Source: Candidatus Omnitrophota bacterium
GTDB lineage: Bacteria; Omnitrophota; Gorgyraeia; Zapsychrales; Fredricksoniimonadaceae
NCBI GenBank assembly: GCA_903959815.1
Contig: CAJBYM010000126.1
Coordinates: forward strand, 1-39,969
Direction: 5' to 3'
DNA length: 39,969 bases
In this document: positions 1 to 9,598 of the stretch, in pieces
How positions within the stretch are numbered: the first letter of the stretch is position 1
How the letters are laid out: every line of letters starts with the position of its first letter
Program-made: the position numbers and the translations under genes
Notes under the pieces: generated by a model
The model's input: the letters and a program-made list of their open reading frames with translations, nothing else
What the model was told of the DNA's origin: nothing
The model's database searches: none

Positions 1-29
1 GGGAGGGGTAGGGGGAGGGGTTTTTCAGG
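1..29. other. G-rich sequence before lolC/E; possible right half of a palindromic repeat
   Basis: The first 29 bases are almost pure purine-rich G tracts (GGGAGGGG, GGGGGAGGGG) followed by a T run and the lolC/E start codon. The G tracts resemble the right arm of the hairpin between ispD and ispF (GGGGAGGGATCAAGGGGGG). The left arm would lie outside the window, so this is only a suggestion. The tracts could serve as a poor ribosome-binding region. Confidence 0.25.
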
Positions 30-1232
30 ATGAACTACGAGTTTTGGATCGCCTATCGATATTTGATCGCACGCAAGGACCGTTTCCTCGCCCTTATTAA
101 TGGCGTGTCGGTGCTGGGCATTGCCATTGGTGTCGCGGCGCTGATTGTCGTCATTGGTGTGATGACCGGGTTTGACCGTGACCTGAAGGACAAGATCGTG
201 GGGACAACATCCCACATGGTCGTCGAGCGTGAGACAGGCGTTAAAGATCCGTTGCCGCTGATGGCTAAGATCAAGACCGTCAAGGGTGTTGCCGCAGCTT
301 CGGTGTTTATTAATGGCAATGTGTTTTTGGAATACGGCAACCGTGCGTACGGGCTTTTGTTGCGCGGCGTTGATCCGTCGGTCGAAGGGACCGTGACCAA
401 GATCAATTCTTATTTGAAAGGTGATTATGCCATTGCTCAGCTGGGTGAAGGTGATGTGATCATTGGACGGGAATTGGCGCGGTATTATGATCTTAAGCTA
501 GGCGATATGGTTTCTTTGCTTTCGCCGGTCTCAGGCGTGGCCGGAGAGGGCTGGCGGTATAAACTGAAAGTGGCGGCTATCTTTGATTCCGGGATGTATG
601 ACTATGACCGCAATTTGATCCTGGTGCATTACAAGAAGGCTCAAGAGATCTTTAATTTGGCTGGCGGTTTGGTTTCCGGCATTGCCGTCAAGCTTGACAA
701 TGTGGATGCCGCGGCTCAAGTGAAAGAAGCGGTCATCAAAGAAGTGGGTTTCAGTTATGTGGTGCGGACCTGGATCGAGCAGAATGCGAATTTCTTCGCG
801 GCACTCAAGCTTGAGAAGTTCGCGATGTTTGTGATCCTTACGCTGATCGTCTTGGTGGCGTCGTTCAATATTATCAGCACGCTCATTGTTACGGTGACGA
901 CCAAGACCAAGGACATCGGGATCCTGCGCGCGATCGGCGTCCCGTCGCGTTCGATCCGTCGGATCTTTACGCTTTATGGCGTGACGCTCGGTACGGTCGG
1001 AACCTTATTGGGGCTGGCGTTCGGGATGGGGATCAGTTATGTGCTTAAAGAGACCCAGCTCATCAAGCTGCCGCAATCGGTGTATTACATTGATCATTTA
1101 CCCGTTCTTATTCAGACCGGGGATGTGATCATGATCACAGTCAGTGCGATCTTGATCAGTTATCTGGCAACGCTTTATCCGGCGGCGCGGGCGGCATCAC
1201 TTGAGCCGGTCGAGGCATTGAGGTACCAATGA
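30..1232 (+). CDS. lolC: Lipoprotein-releasing ABC transporter permease, LolC/LolE family
   Basis: Inner-membrane permease of the Lol system, which extracts outer-membrane lipoproteins and hands them to the periplasmic carrier. The 400-residue protein has the family layout: a cytoplasmic start (NYEFWIAYRYL), one transmembrane helix near residues 22-45, a large periplasmic domain to about residue 260, and three C-terminal helices (about 265-290, 315-340, 370-390). The conserved FtsX-type segment KTKDIGILRAIGVPSRSI lies between the last helices, and the protein ends in the typical AARAASLEPVEALRY. The next gene encodes the matching ATPase. Only one permease gene is present, as in bacteria with a hybrid LolC/E (LolF) homodimer. 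Whether it is LolC-, LolE- or LolF-like cannot be settled by eye. Confidence 0.9.
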   Translation: MNYEFWIAYRYLIARKDRFLALINGVSVLGIAIGVAALIVVIGVMTGFDRDLKDKIVGTTSHMVVERETGVKDPLPLMAKIKTVKGVAAASVFINGNVFLEYGNRAYGLLLRGVDPSVEGTVTKINSYLKGDYAIAQLGEGDVIIGRELARYYDLKLGDMVSLLSPVSGVAGEGWRYKLKVAAIFDSGMYDYDRNLILVHYKKAQEIFNLAGGLVSGIAVKLDNVDAAAQVKEAVIKEVGFSYVVRTWIEQNANFFAALKLEKFAMFVILTLIVLVASFNIISTLIVTVTTKTKDIGILRAIGVPSRSIRRIFTLYGVTLGTVGTLLGLAFGMGISYVLKETQLIKLPQSVYYIDHLPVLIQTGDVIMITVSAILISYLATLYPAARAASLEPVEALRYQ

Positions 1233-1299
1233 GAAACCTCGAAGGTTCTGCCCTGTGTTCACGGATAGGCGGATCCTGCGAGGTTGCGAAGCGGGCATT

Positions 1300-1977
1300 A
1301 TGTTATTAAAAGCCGAAAATATTTATAAATCGTATACCGACACGCAAAAGCGGGTGGATGTCCTTAAAGGCATTGACCTGGATGTGCGGGAGGGTGAGTC
1401 TGTGGCGATCGTTGGCCCATCCGGCGCCGGCAAGTCGACCTTGTTGCATGTTCTGGGCGGGCTGGATGTTCCCGATCAAGGGGCTGTGCTTTTAAAGGGG
1501 CAGGATCTTTATGCCATGGCTGATGCCGAGCGTGCGCGTGTGCGCAATCGGGGTTTGGGGTTTGTGTTCCAGTTTTATCACTTGCTCCCTGAATTCACGG
1601 CGCTCGAGAATGTGCTTTTACCGGTGTTCGTGCATGAAGGGCGTGGCGACATGCGTGCGTTTGAAGAGCGGGGCCGCGCGGCTTTGGCACGGGTGGGATT
1701 GTCCGAGCGCGCCGCGCATAAGCCCAGTCAGCTTTCGGGCGGTGAGCAGCAGCGGGTGGCGATCGCACGGGCGCTGATGAATGCGCCGAAAGTGCTCTTG
1801 TGCGATGAACCCACGGGAAACCTTGATTCAGCGTCCGGTGTGGCCGTGATCGAGCTTATTCTGGGGCTTCATGCCGGTGGTCAGGCGATCGTGATCGTGA
1901 CCCATGATGAGGTAGTGGCGGCCCGGTGCGGCCGCATTGTGCACATTAAAGATGGTGTGCTCACAAAAGTGAAATAG
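1300..1977 (+). CDS. lolD: Lipoprotein-releasing ABC transporter ATP-binding protein LolD
   Basis: ATPase powering the LolC/E permease. Visible motifs: Walker [11 protein letters not shown]-loop [18 protein letters not shown] (typical of LolD/MacB ATPases), signature [15 protein letters not shown], Walker [14 protein letters not shown] and H-loop VTHD. The ORF track opens at GTG 1255, preceded by GAAGG at 1241. I chose ATG 1300 because the family normally begins [13 protein letters not shown] and the extra 15 residues look like translated spacer. The GTG start has the better ribosome-binding match and remains possible. With the ATG start the protein is 225 residues, the usual LolD length. Confidence 0.93.
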   Translation: MLLKAENIYKSYTDTQKRVDVLKGIDLDVREGESVAIVGPSGAGKSTLLHVLGGLDVPDQGAVLLKGQDLYAMADAERARVRNRGLGFVFQFYHLLPEFTALENVLLPVFVHEGRGDMRAFEERGRAALARVGLSERAAHKPSQLSGGEQQRVAIARALMNAPKVLLCDEPTGNLDSASGVAVIELILGLHAGGQAIVIVTHDEVVAARCGRIVHIKDGVLTKVK

Positions 1978-2032
1978 TTAAAGCTACGACGGGCTTGGTG
2001 TTTATAATAATCAAAACCAAAGTGAGGTTCTT
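1978..2032 (+). promoter_or_regulatory. Candidate promoter before ilvE
   Basis: The 55-base gap after lolD contains a perfect TATAAT at 2003-2008, with a TG two bases upstream and only a weak -35 match (TTAAAG near 1978). It could give ilvE-mcsA-mcsB-clpC its own start of transcription inside the long gene train. A GTGAGG ribosome-binding sequence follows before the ATG at 2033. The -35 region is poor, so confidence is limited. Confidence 0.4.
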
Positions 2033-2905
2033 ATGTCGCTTAAGATCTATCTGAACGGGAAGCTGGTGGAGAAACAGGATGCCAAGGTGTCTGTATTCGA
2101 CCATGGGCTTCTTTATGGGGATGGGGCCTTTGAGGGCATTCGCGCGTACAGCGGCGTTGTGTTCCGTCTGAAAGAGCACATTGACCGGCTTTATGAGACG
2201 TGCCATACCATGCTCATTGATATCGGCATGACGAAGAAAGAAATGATCGCGGCTTTGATCAAGACCCTTAAGGCCAATGAGCTGCGCGACGGGTATATCC
2301 GTCTGGTCGTGACCCGTGGCGATGGGGATCTGGGTCTGGATCCGCGTAAGTGCAAGGGGAGTGCTAACATCATTATCATTGCGGATAAGATCACACTTTA
2401 TCCCGAGGAACTTTATAAGAACGGCCTGACGATTGTGACTGTTCCGACCGTGCGCAATCATCCTGAGGCGATCAATCCTCAGTTAAAGTCGCTCAATTAT
2501 TTGAACAATATCATGGCCAAGATCGAGGCGAATAATGCGGGTGTTCCCGAGGCGATCATGCTTGACGGCAGCGGTTATGTGGCGGAATGCACGGGGGACA
2601 ATATCTTCATGGTCAAGAACGGTGTGCTTAAGACGCCGTTGCAAGGGCGTTTACGCGGGATCACGCGCGATGCGGTCATGGAACTGGCGGATAAGATCCT
2701 TAAGATGGATGTTGAGGAAACGATGATCACGCGCCATGAGCTTTTTAATGCTGAGGAAGTTTTCTTGACCGGGACGGCTGCGGAACTTATCCCTGTGGTC
2801 AAGATCGACGGGCGTGTTATTGGTAACGGTAAGCCCGGGCCTGTGACCGCAAAGCTCCTTAAGTTGTTCCATGAAGTGGCGCGTAAAGATGGGGTTAAAT
2901 TTTAA
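2033..2905 (+). CDS. ilvE: Branched-chain-amino-acid aminotransferase (class IV, IlvE-like)
   Basis: PLP-dependent fold-type IV aminotransferase that interconverts Leu/Ile/Val and their 2-oxo acids. The 290-residue protein starts with the family signature IYLNGKLV...DAKVSVFDHGLLYGDGAFEGIRAY. It carries the PLP lysine region (PQLKSLNYLNNIMAK), the GYVAECTGDNIF segment and the phosphate-binding EVFLTGTAAELIPV. D-amino-acid aminotransferase and 4-amino-4-deoxychorismate lyase share this fold. Length and the YLNGKLV/GAFEGIRAY pattern favour IlvE, but substrate is not proven by motif alone. The stop is one base from the mcsA start, so it is probably cotranscribed with the arginine-kinase genes without an obvious functional link. 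Confidence 0.88.
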   Translation: MSLKIYLNGKLVEKQDAKVSVFDHGLLYGDGAFEGIRAYSGVVFRLKEHIDRLYETCHTMLIDIGMTKKEMIAALIKTLKANELRDGYIRLVVTRGDGDLGLDPRKCKGSANIIIIADKITLYPEELYKNGLTIVTVPTVRNHPEAINPQLKSLNYLNNIMAKIEANNAGVPEAIMLDGSGYVAECTGDNIFMVKNGVLKTPLQGRLRGITRDAVMELADKILKMDVEETMITRHELFNAEEVFLTGTAAELIPVVKIDGRVIGNGKPGPVTAKLLKLFHEVARKDGVKF

Positions 2906-2906
2906 T

Positions 2907-3449
2907 ATGAAATGTGATAAATGCACCAAGAAAGCCACGGTCCATTTGACCGAGATCGTTGACGGCAAAGTGATGGAAATGCACATGTGCGAGGATTGTG
3001 CGCGTGAGCAGAGCCAGCATATGGAGCAGCAGTTCGGATTGGCGGACCTCTTGGCCGGCTTGACGGATTTTGGTAAGCATGTTCCTGAAGTTCAGCAAAA
3101 AGCCATGGCCCTTCAATGCGCTTCGTGCGGTTTGACGTATGAAGACTTTCGCAAGTTCGGCCGTTTTGGCTGTGCCCAGTGTTATATTGCGTTCAAGTCA
3201 CAGTTAAAAACGCTTTTAAAAAAGATCCATGGTTCCAATGTCCATTTGGGAAAGATACCGCTGAAGGTGATGCCGATCGACGGTGTGTCTGTAGCTGTTG
3301 TTCCTGAGGCCGTGGTTGAAACACCACAGCCGCCCATGGACCCGATCGAACTCTTGCGTAAGCAATTGCATGAGGCCATTGAACATGAGGATTTTGAACG
3401 TGCGGCAGCTTTGCGCGACAAGATCCATGAGCTGGAAGGGCGGGCCTGA
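2907..3449 (+). CDS. mcsA: McsA, activator of the protein-arginine kinase McsB
   Basis: Zinc-binding partner that activates McsB and links it to ClpC. The 180-residue protein has four CxxC pairs (Cys3/6, 28/31, 71/74, 89/92). The McsA core reads CDKC..A..HLTEI..GK..E.H.CE.C, with FGRFGCAQCY in the second half. The C-terminal UVR motif (DPIELLRKQLHEAIEHEDFERAA) resembles the UVR segment of ClpC and UvrB/UvrC. The track's earlier ATG at 2871 overlaps ilvE. ATG 2907 gives the family start MKCDKC. It sits directly before mcsB and clpC as in Firmicutes, but the repressor gene ctsR that usually precedes it is absent. Confidence 0.93.
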   Translation: MKCDKCTKKATVHLTEIVDGKVMEMHMCEDCAREQSQHMEQQFGLADLLAGLTDFGKHVPEVQQKAMALQCASCGLTYEDFRKFGRFGCAQCYIAFKSQLKTLLKKIHGSNVHLGKIPLKVMPIDGVSVAVVPEAVVETPQPPMDPIELLRKQLHEAIEHEDFERAAALRDKIHELEGRA

Positions 3450-3453
3450 TCTT

Positions 3454-4509
3454 ATGGAACTCAATGATCTGACACACAGCACCGGAGAATGGCTTAAGGG
3501 CACGGGGCCGAATGCGCATATTGTTTTATCTTCACGGATTCGCCTCGCACGTAATTTGACGTTGGCGCCCTTTACCAACCGTGCCGAGAAAAAAGATATG
3601 GAAGCGGTCTTAGCCGCGGTCGAGTCGGCGATCAGCAGGATCCCGTATTTCAAGGAAGCCACTTTTTTCCGTCTGAACGAGTTGGATAATGTGGACCGTC
3701 AATTTTTGGTCGAGCGTCATTTGATGAGCCATGATCATGCGACGAATCCGCAGGGCAAGGGTGTTATTGTTTCCAAGGAAGAAGCGCTTTCGGTCATGGT
3801 CAATGAAGAGGATCATTTGCGTCTTCAGGTCATGCAGTCAGGTTTTGATCTCGATGCGACCTGGCAGGCTGTGAATGCTATCGACAATGCGCTTTCCGAA
3901 CAGTTGCCCTATGCCTTTTTGCCGGAATGGGGATTCCTGACGGCTTGCCCGACGAATACCGGAACGGCGATGCGGGGTTCGGTCATGGTGCATCTTCCCG
4001 CGCTTGTGATGAGCCGGCAGATCAATAAGGTTTTGATGGCCATTTCCAAATTGAGTTTTGCGTCGCGCGGGTTTTATGGTGAAGGCACCCAGGCGATCGG
4101 TAATTTCTATCAGATCTCGAATCAGGTCTCATTGGGACATAGCGAGCAGGATATCATTTCGAATATCAATGGCCTTATCCGTCAGATCATTGAGCAGGAA
4201 GAGCAGGCGCGCCAGGCTCTTTTGGTGCAGAACCGTTCGGTGTTGGAAGATAAGATCTGCCGGGCGCTCGGGACGCTGAAGAACGCGCGCATCATCTCGA
4301 GCCAGGAGACCATTGAGCTTTTATCCATGGTCAGGCTTGGCGTCGACGTGGGGATCATTACGGATCTGGATCCAAAGGCCTTGAATGAACTTTTTATTAT
4401 GATCCAGCCCGCTCATTTGCAGAAGATCGAAGGTAAGAAATTAGGGACTGCGGAACGTGATACGCGCCGTGCGCGTTTGATCCGCGAGAAATTTCAGAAT
4501 AAAGTTTAA
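3454..4509 (+). CDS. mcsB: Protein-arginine kinase McsB
   Basis: Phosphagen-kinase-fold enzyme that phosphorylates arginines on proteins and so marks them for ClpC-ClpP. Conserved blocks: [12 protein letters not shown] (residues 24-35), acidic [10 protein letters not shown] with Glu118/Glu119, CPTNTGT with the reactive Cys165, and [13 protein letters not shown]. The C-terminus holds RDTRRA (335-340), which fits the RDxxRA allosteric phosphoarginine-binding motif known from Bacillus/Geobacillus McsB. The 351-residue length is standard. The track start at 3298 lies inside mcsA in another frame. ATG 3454 is four bases past the mcsA stop and gives the family start. Confidence 0.95.
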   Translation: MELNDLTHSTGEWLKGTGPNAHIVLSSRIRLARNLTLAPFTNRAEKKDMEAVLAAVESAISRIPYFKEATFFRLNELDNVDRQFLVERHLMSHDHATNPQGKGVIVSKEEALSVMVNEEDHLRLQVMQSGFDLDATWQAVNAIDNALSEQLPYAFLPEWGFLTACPTNTGTAMRGSVMVHLPALVMSRQINKVLMAISKLSFASRGFYGEGTQAIGNFYQISNQVSLGHSEQDIISNINGLIRQIIEQEEQARQALLVQNRSVLEDKICRALGTLKNARIISSQETIELLSMVRLGVDVGIITDLDPKALNELFIMIQPAHLQKIEGKKLGTAERDTRRARLIREKFQNKV

Positions 4510-4525
4510 ACAGGAGGCAGGGACT

Positions 4526-6970
4526 ATGTTTAATCGTTTTACAGAACGCGCGCGCAAGGTCATCGTTTTCGCCAAGGAAGAGGCGCGTCGCTTTAATCAT
4601 GATTATATTGGCACGGAACATTTGCTTTTGGGCCTTATCCGTGAGGGTGAGGGTGTTGCGGCATCTGTTTTGCAGAAATTGGGTGTTGATCTGGAGTCGA
4701 TCCGTATTGAGGTTGAGAAACTGGTTCAGCCCGGGCCGCAAACACAGGTCGTGGGGGACATTCCGTTCACACCGCGTTCCAAGAAAGCTTTGGAACTTGC
4801 CGCGGAAGAAGCACGGGCGCTGGGGCACAACTATATTGGCACCGAGCATCTTTTGCTGGGATTGGTCAAGGAAGGTGAGGGCATGGCGTACCGCGTGCTC
4901 TTGAATCTTGGCCTGGACCTTGGAAAATTACGCAATGAGGTCATGGAACTTTTAGGCAGCGGTATTCCGGGTTATGGTCAGCAGCAACCACAGCAGCCGG
5001 CACAGGAGCAGGGTGCGAAGTCGACGAGTAAAACGCCGGCGATCGATGCGTATGGCCGCAACTTGAACAAGCTGGCGCGTGACGGGAAGTTGGATCCGGT
5101 CATTGGCCGCAAGAATGAGATCGAGCGCGTGGTTCAGGTGCTTTCCCGCCGGACGAAAAATAATCCGGTGCTTTTGGGTGAGGCGGGTATTGGAAAAACC
5201 GCTATTGTTGAGGGCCTTGCGCAGCAGATCGTCGCCGGTGAGGTGCCGGAGATCCTGCGCGATAAGACGATCGTGGTGCTTGATCTGGCCATGATGATCG
5301 CGGGTACGAAATACCGCGGGCAATTCGAAGAACGTATCAAGGCGGTGATGGAAGAGCTTAAGCGCAGCGGACGGCTCATGCTTTTTATCGACGAGATCCA
5401 TACGCTTGTGGGGGCGGGTGCGGCCGAGGGTGCCATTGATGCGGCCAACATCCTTAAACCCGCTTTGGCGCGCGGTGAGATCCAGTGCATTGGCGCGACG
5501 ACGCTCGATGAGTACCGCAAGAACATTGAAAAGGATGCGGCGCTTGAGCGGCGTTTCCAGACCATTATGGTTTTGCCTCCGTCGGTGGATGAAACGATCC
5601 AGATCCTTAAAGGTCTGCGTGACAAATATGAAGCGCATCACCGTGTCAAATATTCCGATGAGTCGCTGGAGGCAGCGGCCAAACTTTCGGACCGCTATAT
5701 TTCCGGCCGGTTCCTTCCGGATAAGGCGGTGGATATTATCGACGAGGCTGGGGCCAGTGCACGGTTAAAGGCCATGGTCACGCCGGATGATATCAAAAAG
5801 ATGGAAGAGGAGATCGAGAATCTTCGTAAGGAGAAAGAAAGTTATATCAAGCGTCAGGATTTCGAAAAGGCCGCGAGCATGCGTGATCAGGAACGTGGTG
5901 TGCGTGAGCGCATGGAAAAGGCTCGTTCGGAGTGGATGGCGAAACGTGATGATGCTTCTTTGACGATCGGTGAAGAGGAGATCGCACGCGTTGTTTCGCA
6001 GTGGACGGGTGTTCCGCTGGTCCGTCTCGAGGAAAAGGAAAGCGAACGCCTTTTGAAGATGGAGCAGTATCTGGACAAGCAGGTCATTGGGCAGGAAGAG
6101 CCGATCAATGCGATCGCACGTGCGGTTCGCCGTTCCCGTGCAGGGATCAAGAATCCGCGTCGTCCCATCGGGTCGTTCATCTTTTTGGGGCCGACGGGCG
6201 TGGGCAAGACGCTTTTGGCCCGCGAGTTGTCCGAGTTCATTTTCGGTGATGCCAATGCGCTCATTCAGATCGACATGTCCGAGTACATGGATAAATACAA
6301 TGTCTCACGTTTGGTGGGTGCTCCGCCGGGATATGTGGGTTATGAAGAGGGTGGGCAGTTAACCGAGAAAGTGCGTCGCCGTCCGTATTCGGTCGTCCTT
6401 TTGGAGGAGATCGAAAAAGCGCATGCGGATGTGTTCAATATCCTTTTACAGGTGCTGGAGGAAGGCCGTTTGACGGATAGCCTTGGCCGTGTGGTGGATT
6501 TCCGTAATACCGTGATCATCATGACATCGAATATCGGCGTGGATGTGCTTAAGAAGCAGGGCTCGCTCGGGTTTGCTACGCGTACGGAAGAAGATACGTA
6601 CGAAAAAATGAAAGACAAGCTTTTGACCGAGGTCAAACGTCATTTCAAGCCGGAGTTCCTCAACCGCATCGACGATATCATTGTGTTCAAGCCGCTGACT
6701 AAGGATCATCTGTACAAGATCATCCAGCTGGAGATCGCGGAGGTGGGGACACGTTTGAAAGACAAGGCGATCACGATGGAACTTTCCCAGGAGGCGATCG
6801 ATTTTCTTATTGAGAAAGGTTTTGATCCTGTGTTTGGTGCAAGGCCTTTAAAGCGTACCATTCAGCGTTATTTGGAAGACCCGTTATCCGAGGCCTTGAT
6901 CTCCGGCACGTTTAAAGACGGGAGCAAGATCGCGGTGACCCGTGAGAATGATAAACTTGCGTTCATTTAA
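4526..6970 (+). CDS. clpC: ATP-dependent unfoldase ClpC
   Basis: Hsp100 AAA+ unfoldase that feeds substrates, including arginine-phosphorylated ones, to ClpP. Domains in order: double Clp N repeat (about 1-145), Q-rich linker (152-163), AAA1 with Walker A GEAGIGKT (218-225) and Walker B LMLFIDE (284-290), middle domain with a UVR-like segment ([14 protein letters not shown], about 442-455), AAA2 with Walker A GPTGVGKT (555-562), and a C-terminal D2-small domain ending near [17 protein letters not shown]. The ribosome-binding site CAGGAGG is strong. One oddity: the AAA2 Walker B reads VVLLEE, with Glu627 where Asp is usual. clpP is not in the window. Length (814) is normal. Confidence 0.96.
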   Translation: MFNRFTERARKVIVFAKEEARRFNHDYIGTEHLLLGLIREGEGVAASVLQKLGVDLESIRIEVEKLVQPGPQTQVVGDIPFTPRSKKALELAAEEARALGHNYIGTEHLLLGLVKEGEGMAYRVLLNLGLDLGKLRNEVMELLGSGIPGYGQQQPQQPAQEQGAKSTSKTPAIDAYGRNLNKLARDGKLDPVIGRKNEIERVVQVLSRRTKNNPVLLGEAGIGKTAIVEGLAQQIVAGEVPEILRDKTIVVLDLAMMIAGTKYRGQFEERIKAVMEELKRSGRLMLFIDEIHTLVGAGAAEGAIDAANILKPALARGEIQCIGATTLDEYRKNIEKDAALERRFQTIMVLPPSVDETIQILKGLRDKYEAHHRVKYSDESLEAAAKLSDRYISGRFLPDKAVDIIDEAGASARLKAMVTPDDIKKMEEEIENLRKEKESYIKRQDFEKAASMRDQERGVRERMEKARSEWMAKRDDASLTIGEEEIARVVSQWTGVPLVRLEEKESERLLKMEQYLDKQVIGQEEPINAIARAVRRSRAGIKNPRRPIGSFIFLGPTGVGKTLLARELSEFIFGDANALIQIDMSEYMDKYNVSRLVGAPPGYVGYEEGGQLTEKVRRRPYSVVLLEEIEKAHADVFNILLQVLEEGRLTDSLGRVVDFRNTVIIMTSNIGVDVLKKQGSLGFATRTEEDTYEKMKDKLLTEVKRHFKPEFLNRIDDIIVFKPLTKDHLYKIIQLEIAEVGTRLKDKAITMELSQEAIDFLIEKGFDPVFGARPLKRTIQRYLEDPLSEALISGTFKDGSKIAVTRENDKLAFI

Positions 6971-6973
6971 ATA

Positions 6974-7972
6974 ATGCAAGTTATGCATCGGGTATGGATG
7001 ATCCTTATGTGCGTCGTATGTACGGCATTTGCCGTTGCTGCGTGCGCCTGGGCTGATGAGGCGGCTTTATCGCGGGTGGTGATCCCGTTTGAAGGCATGG
7101 TGGATCTTAAAGCCGCGAAAGTTGAGCTCACCTTGGGGCGTGAAGGGGCGGGCATAGTGGTTTGTGAGATCGTGCGGCCTTCGGCAGATCGATATGACTT
7201 TAAGGCAGATGTCCGTCATGTGTCGACATCACTGGGAGATGTTGCCGCTCTTGTGAGCGGACGTTTTGAACTCGTGGGGCCAGATCGTTTACGTCGGGAA
7301 CTTGTGGGTGAGGTTTCCACGCGCTATACCTTGCTTAATTATAAACCCGTGCGGGATGTTCATATTAAGTTTGCATTAAAACAGCGACGGTTGACGATCG
7401 ATCCGTTATGGTTTGGTGCTTTGTCAGGCCATGGTCAGATCAGTCTTGTGGCGCCGCATGATATGGATGTTTCGCTTGAACTTTTATCGGCTGATCTCGA
7501 TGAGTTCTGGTCCATGTTGCGTGGTCATGGGATAAAAACTCCGCCATTAAGCGGGGTCATGACCGGTGCTTTGACGTTAAAGGGCCCCTGGGGCAAGCCT
7601 GTTGTTAACGGCCATCTTGCGGCGTATAACGGGCGGTTGAAGAATCTAAGTTACGAGATGATCGATCTGCGTTTTGAGGGGACGTATCCGCTTGTTCATT
7701 TTCAGGATGGCAAGGTGGTGTCTTCGGACGGGCCAAGTTTTAAGGTTGGCGGCGTTTTGGATCTGAGTGACCTGTCGCGATTGGGGACTCAGGTCCGGCA
7801 GTTGAAACGCGAGTTTATTGTTTCGGATGATGTGAGCGGACGGACATGGGCTTTTCGTCTTAATACGGCTGATGGCCACGCGACACGGCTCAAATCTTTT
7901 TTCAGCGGGGATGCGGACGGCCGTAATCAGGGTGAAGCGGTCATTGGTCTTGAAAAACATATAGGGTTTTGA
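6974..7972 (+). CDS. Secreted AsmA/TamB-like protein upstream of MlaEFD
   Basis: Not assignable to a named family with certainty. A signal peptide is visible (hydrophobic ILMCVVCTAFAVAACAWA, likely cleavage after AWA, residues 1-27). The body is rich in alternating beta-strand patterns. One stretch (LSGVMTGALTLKGPWGKPVV then NGHLAAYNGRLKNLSYE, about 195-232) has the G-L-x-G...P...G-x-L...G-x-L rhythm of AsmA/TamB/DUF3971 periplasmic lipid-bridge proteins. It begins 4 bases after the clpC stop and overlaps the 5' end of mlaE. I infer a periplasmic component of a lipid-transport system working with the next three genes. An alternative ATG lies at 6983. Confidence 0.6.
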   Translation: MQVMHRVWMILMCVVCTAFAVAACAWADEAALSRVVIPFEGMVDLKAAKVELTLGREGAGIVVCEIVRPSADRYDFKADVRHVSTSLGDVAALVSGRFELVGPDRLRRELVGEVSTRYTLLNYKPVRDVHIKFALKQRRLTIDPLWFGALSGHGQISLVAPHDMDVSLELLSADLDEFWSMLRGHGIKTPPLSGVMTGALTLKGPWGKPVVNGHLAAYNGRLKNLSYEMIDLRFEGTYPLVHFQDGKVVSSDGPSFKVGGVLDLSDLSRLGTQVRQLKREFIVSDDVSGRTWAFRLNTADGHATRLKSFFSGDADGRNQGEAVIGLEKHIGF

Positions 7973-7974
7973 AT

Positions 7975-8763
7975 ATGGGGCATATGATCATCCGAAAAAG
8001 TACTCTGGCCGTTGAGGGGCTATTACGTTATGTCGGGCAGCTGACGCTTCTTTTGATGCGGATCCTGTCCGCCGCTATCACCCCGCCGTTCTCGGCGTAC
8101 CGGATCCTTTCGCAGGCTCGGCGTGTGGGGCCGGGCAGTTTGATGATCGCGTGTCTTGTGGCGCTTTTTGTGGGAATGATCATTGCGCTTCAGATGGCGT
8201 ATATGATGCTCAAGCTTTCGGCAGAGATCTATATCCCCAATGTGATCGCCGTGTCACTGACGCGGGAATTGGGGCCGGTTTTGACCGCGCTCATTGTGGC
8301 AGGCCGGGTGGGTGCCGGGATCACGGCGGAGATCGGCTCCATGGTCGTGACGGAGCAGGTCGATGCCCTTAAGGCTTTTGCGGCTGATCCTGTGCGTTAT
8401 TTGGCGGTACCGCGTTTTCTGGCACTGGCTGTGATGCTGCCCGTATTAACGATCTTTGCTGTTCTCGTTGGGATCTTCGGCGGTTTTTTGATTTGCAATT
8501 TTAAGTTGTCGATCAGTTCGCATATGTATTGGAGCATGGTCTCGGATTCGCTCGCGATCAAGGATATTGTGACCGGGCTTGCCAAGACAGCGTTCTTCGG
8601 GATCATCATTGCGACGGTCGGATGTTTTGAGGGGTTGAATGTCAAAGGAGGCGCGGATGGTGTTGGCCGTGCGACGACCTTGTCGGTGGTGCGTTCGTTC
8701 ATCCTGATTATCATGTTCGACTGTTTCTTTACGTTCATATTCTATTTTTTGTTTAATGCGTGA
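7975..8763 (+). CDS. mlaE: Phospholipid ABC transporter permease MlaE
   Basis: Integral membrane permease of the Mla/MCE phospholipid transporter. The 262-residue protein has the MlaE signatures GMIIALQMAYMMLKLSAE, LTRELGPVLTALIVAGRVGAGITAEIGSM, VTEQVDALKAF and RYLAVPRFLA, plus about five hydrophobic helices. The track start is TTG 7969. I prefer ATG 7975, which has AGGG eight bases upstream and overlaps the preceding stop codon region. MlaF and MlaD follow directly, making a complete permease-ATPase-MCE core. Confidence 0.94.
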   Translation: MGHMIIRKSTLAVEGLLRYVGQLTLLLMRILSAAITPPFSAYRILSQARRVGPGSLMIACLVALFVGMIIALQMAYMMLKLSAEIYIPNVIAVSLTRELGPVLTALIVAGRVGAGITAEIGSMVVTEQVDALKAFAADPVRYLAVPRFLALAVMLPVLTIFAVLVGIFGGFLICNFKLSISSHMYWSMVSDSLAIKDIVTGLAKTAFFGIIIATVGCFEGLNVKGGADGVGRATTLSVVRSFILIIMFDCFFTFIFYFLFNA

Positions 8764-8786
8764 TGTACGAGGGGAAGAATTCTTTC

Positions 8787-9569
8787 ATGAAGGACATGAT
8801 CGAGATACAAGATTTATATAAAACGTTTGATAGGGTCCAGGTTTTAAATGGGCTTAATTTGCATGTGCGTGAAGGTGAGACCAAAGTCGTCATCGGCCGC
8901 TCGGGTGCGGGTAAAAGTGTTCTTTTAAAAAGTATTATCGGTATCCTTCGTCCGGAAAGCGGATCGATCAAGATCAATGGCGTGGATGTCACACAGTTGT
9001 CTGATCGTGATTTTGATGCGGTACGCCGTAATATCGGGCTTGTGTTTCAAGGCGGAGCGCTCTTTGATTCGTTGAATGTCGGCGAGAATGTCGGCTTTGT
9101 GCTGGATGAATTTTCCAAGATGCCTGCGGTTGAGAAACGCCAACGGGTGGCGCATGCGTTATCGCTGGTGGGCATGAGCGGGATCGAAGAGATGATGCCA
9201 TCCCAGCTTTCCGGCGGGATGCGTAAGCGCGTCAGTCTGGCACGCGTTTTGTGCATGGAGCCGAAGATCATCCTTTATGATGAGCCGACGAGTGAAGTAG
9301 ATCCGATCACATCCGATGCGATCCAGAGATTGATCATCGAGATGCGCGATCGTTTGAAGGTCACCTCGATCGTGGTCATGCATGATATGAATGCGGCATA
9401 TAAGATCGCGGACTCGATCGCGATGTTCTATCACGGGCAGGTCATTGCCGACGGGACTCCTGAGGAGATCCGCAATTCGCGTCATCCGGTGGTGCGGCAA
9501 TTCATCAGTGGTGATGCGGTCGGTCCGATCACGGAAGATGAAAGCATGAAGTTCGGGCATGTGAAGTAA
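8787..9569 (+). CDS. mlaF: Phospholipid ABC transporter ATP-binding protein MlaF
   Basis: ATPase of the Mla phospholipid transporter. Motifs: Walker A GRSGAGKSVLLK (the GKSVLLK ending is typical of MlaF), Q-loop GLVFQGGALFDSLNVGENV, signature QLSGGMRKRVSLAR, Walker B IILYDEPTSEVDPI, and H-loop VMHDM. The D-loop reads SEVDP rather than the common TGLDP. The track begins at GTG 8760 inside the mlaE stop. ATG 8787 (MKDMIEIQDLYKTF) fits the family start and has GAGGGG about 12 bases upstream, so I use it. ATG 8763 is also possible. Confidence 0.94.
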   Translation: MKDMIEIQDLYKTFDRVQVLNGLNLHVREGETKVVIGRSGAGKSVLLKSIIGILRPESGSIKINGVDVTQLSDRDFDAVRRNIGLVFQGGALFDSLNVGENVGFVLDEFSKMPAVEKRQRVAHALSLVGMSGIEEMMPSQLSGGMRKRVSLARVLCMEPKIILYDEPTSEVDPITSDAIQRLIIEMRDRLKVTSIVVMHDMNAAYKIADSIAMFYHGQVIADGTPEEIRNSRHPVVRQFISGDAVGPITEDESMKFGHVK

Positions 9570-9598
9570 GCTCATGTAACGGTTGAAGGAGAACAGGT

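Noticed and set aside
1255-1299. Longer lolD starting at GTG 1255
   Set aside because: It has a fair GAAGG upstream, but the extra 15 residues do not fit the family start; kept only as an alternative.
4952-5641. 229-residue minus-strand ORF
   Set aside because: It is antisense to the AAA1 region of clpC and has no recognisable motifs.
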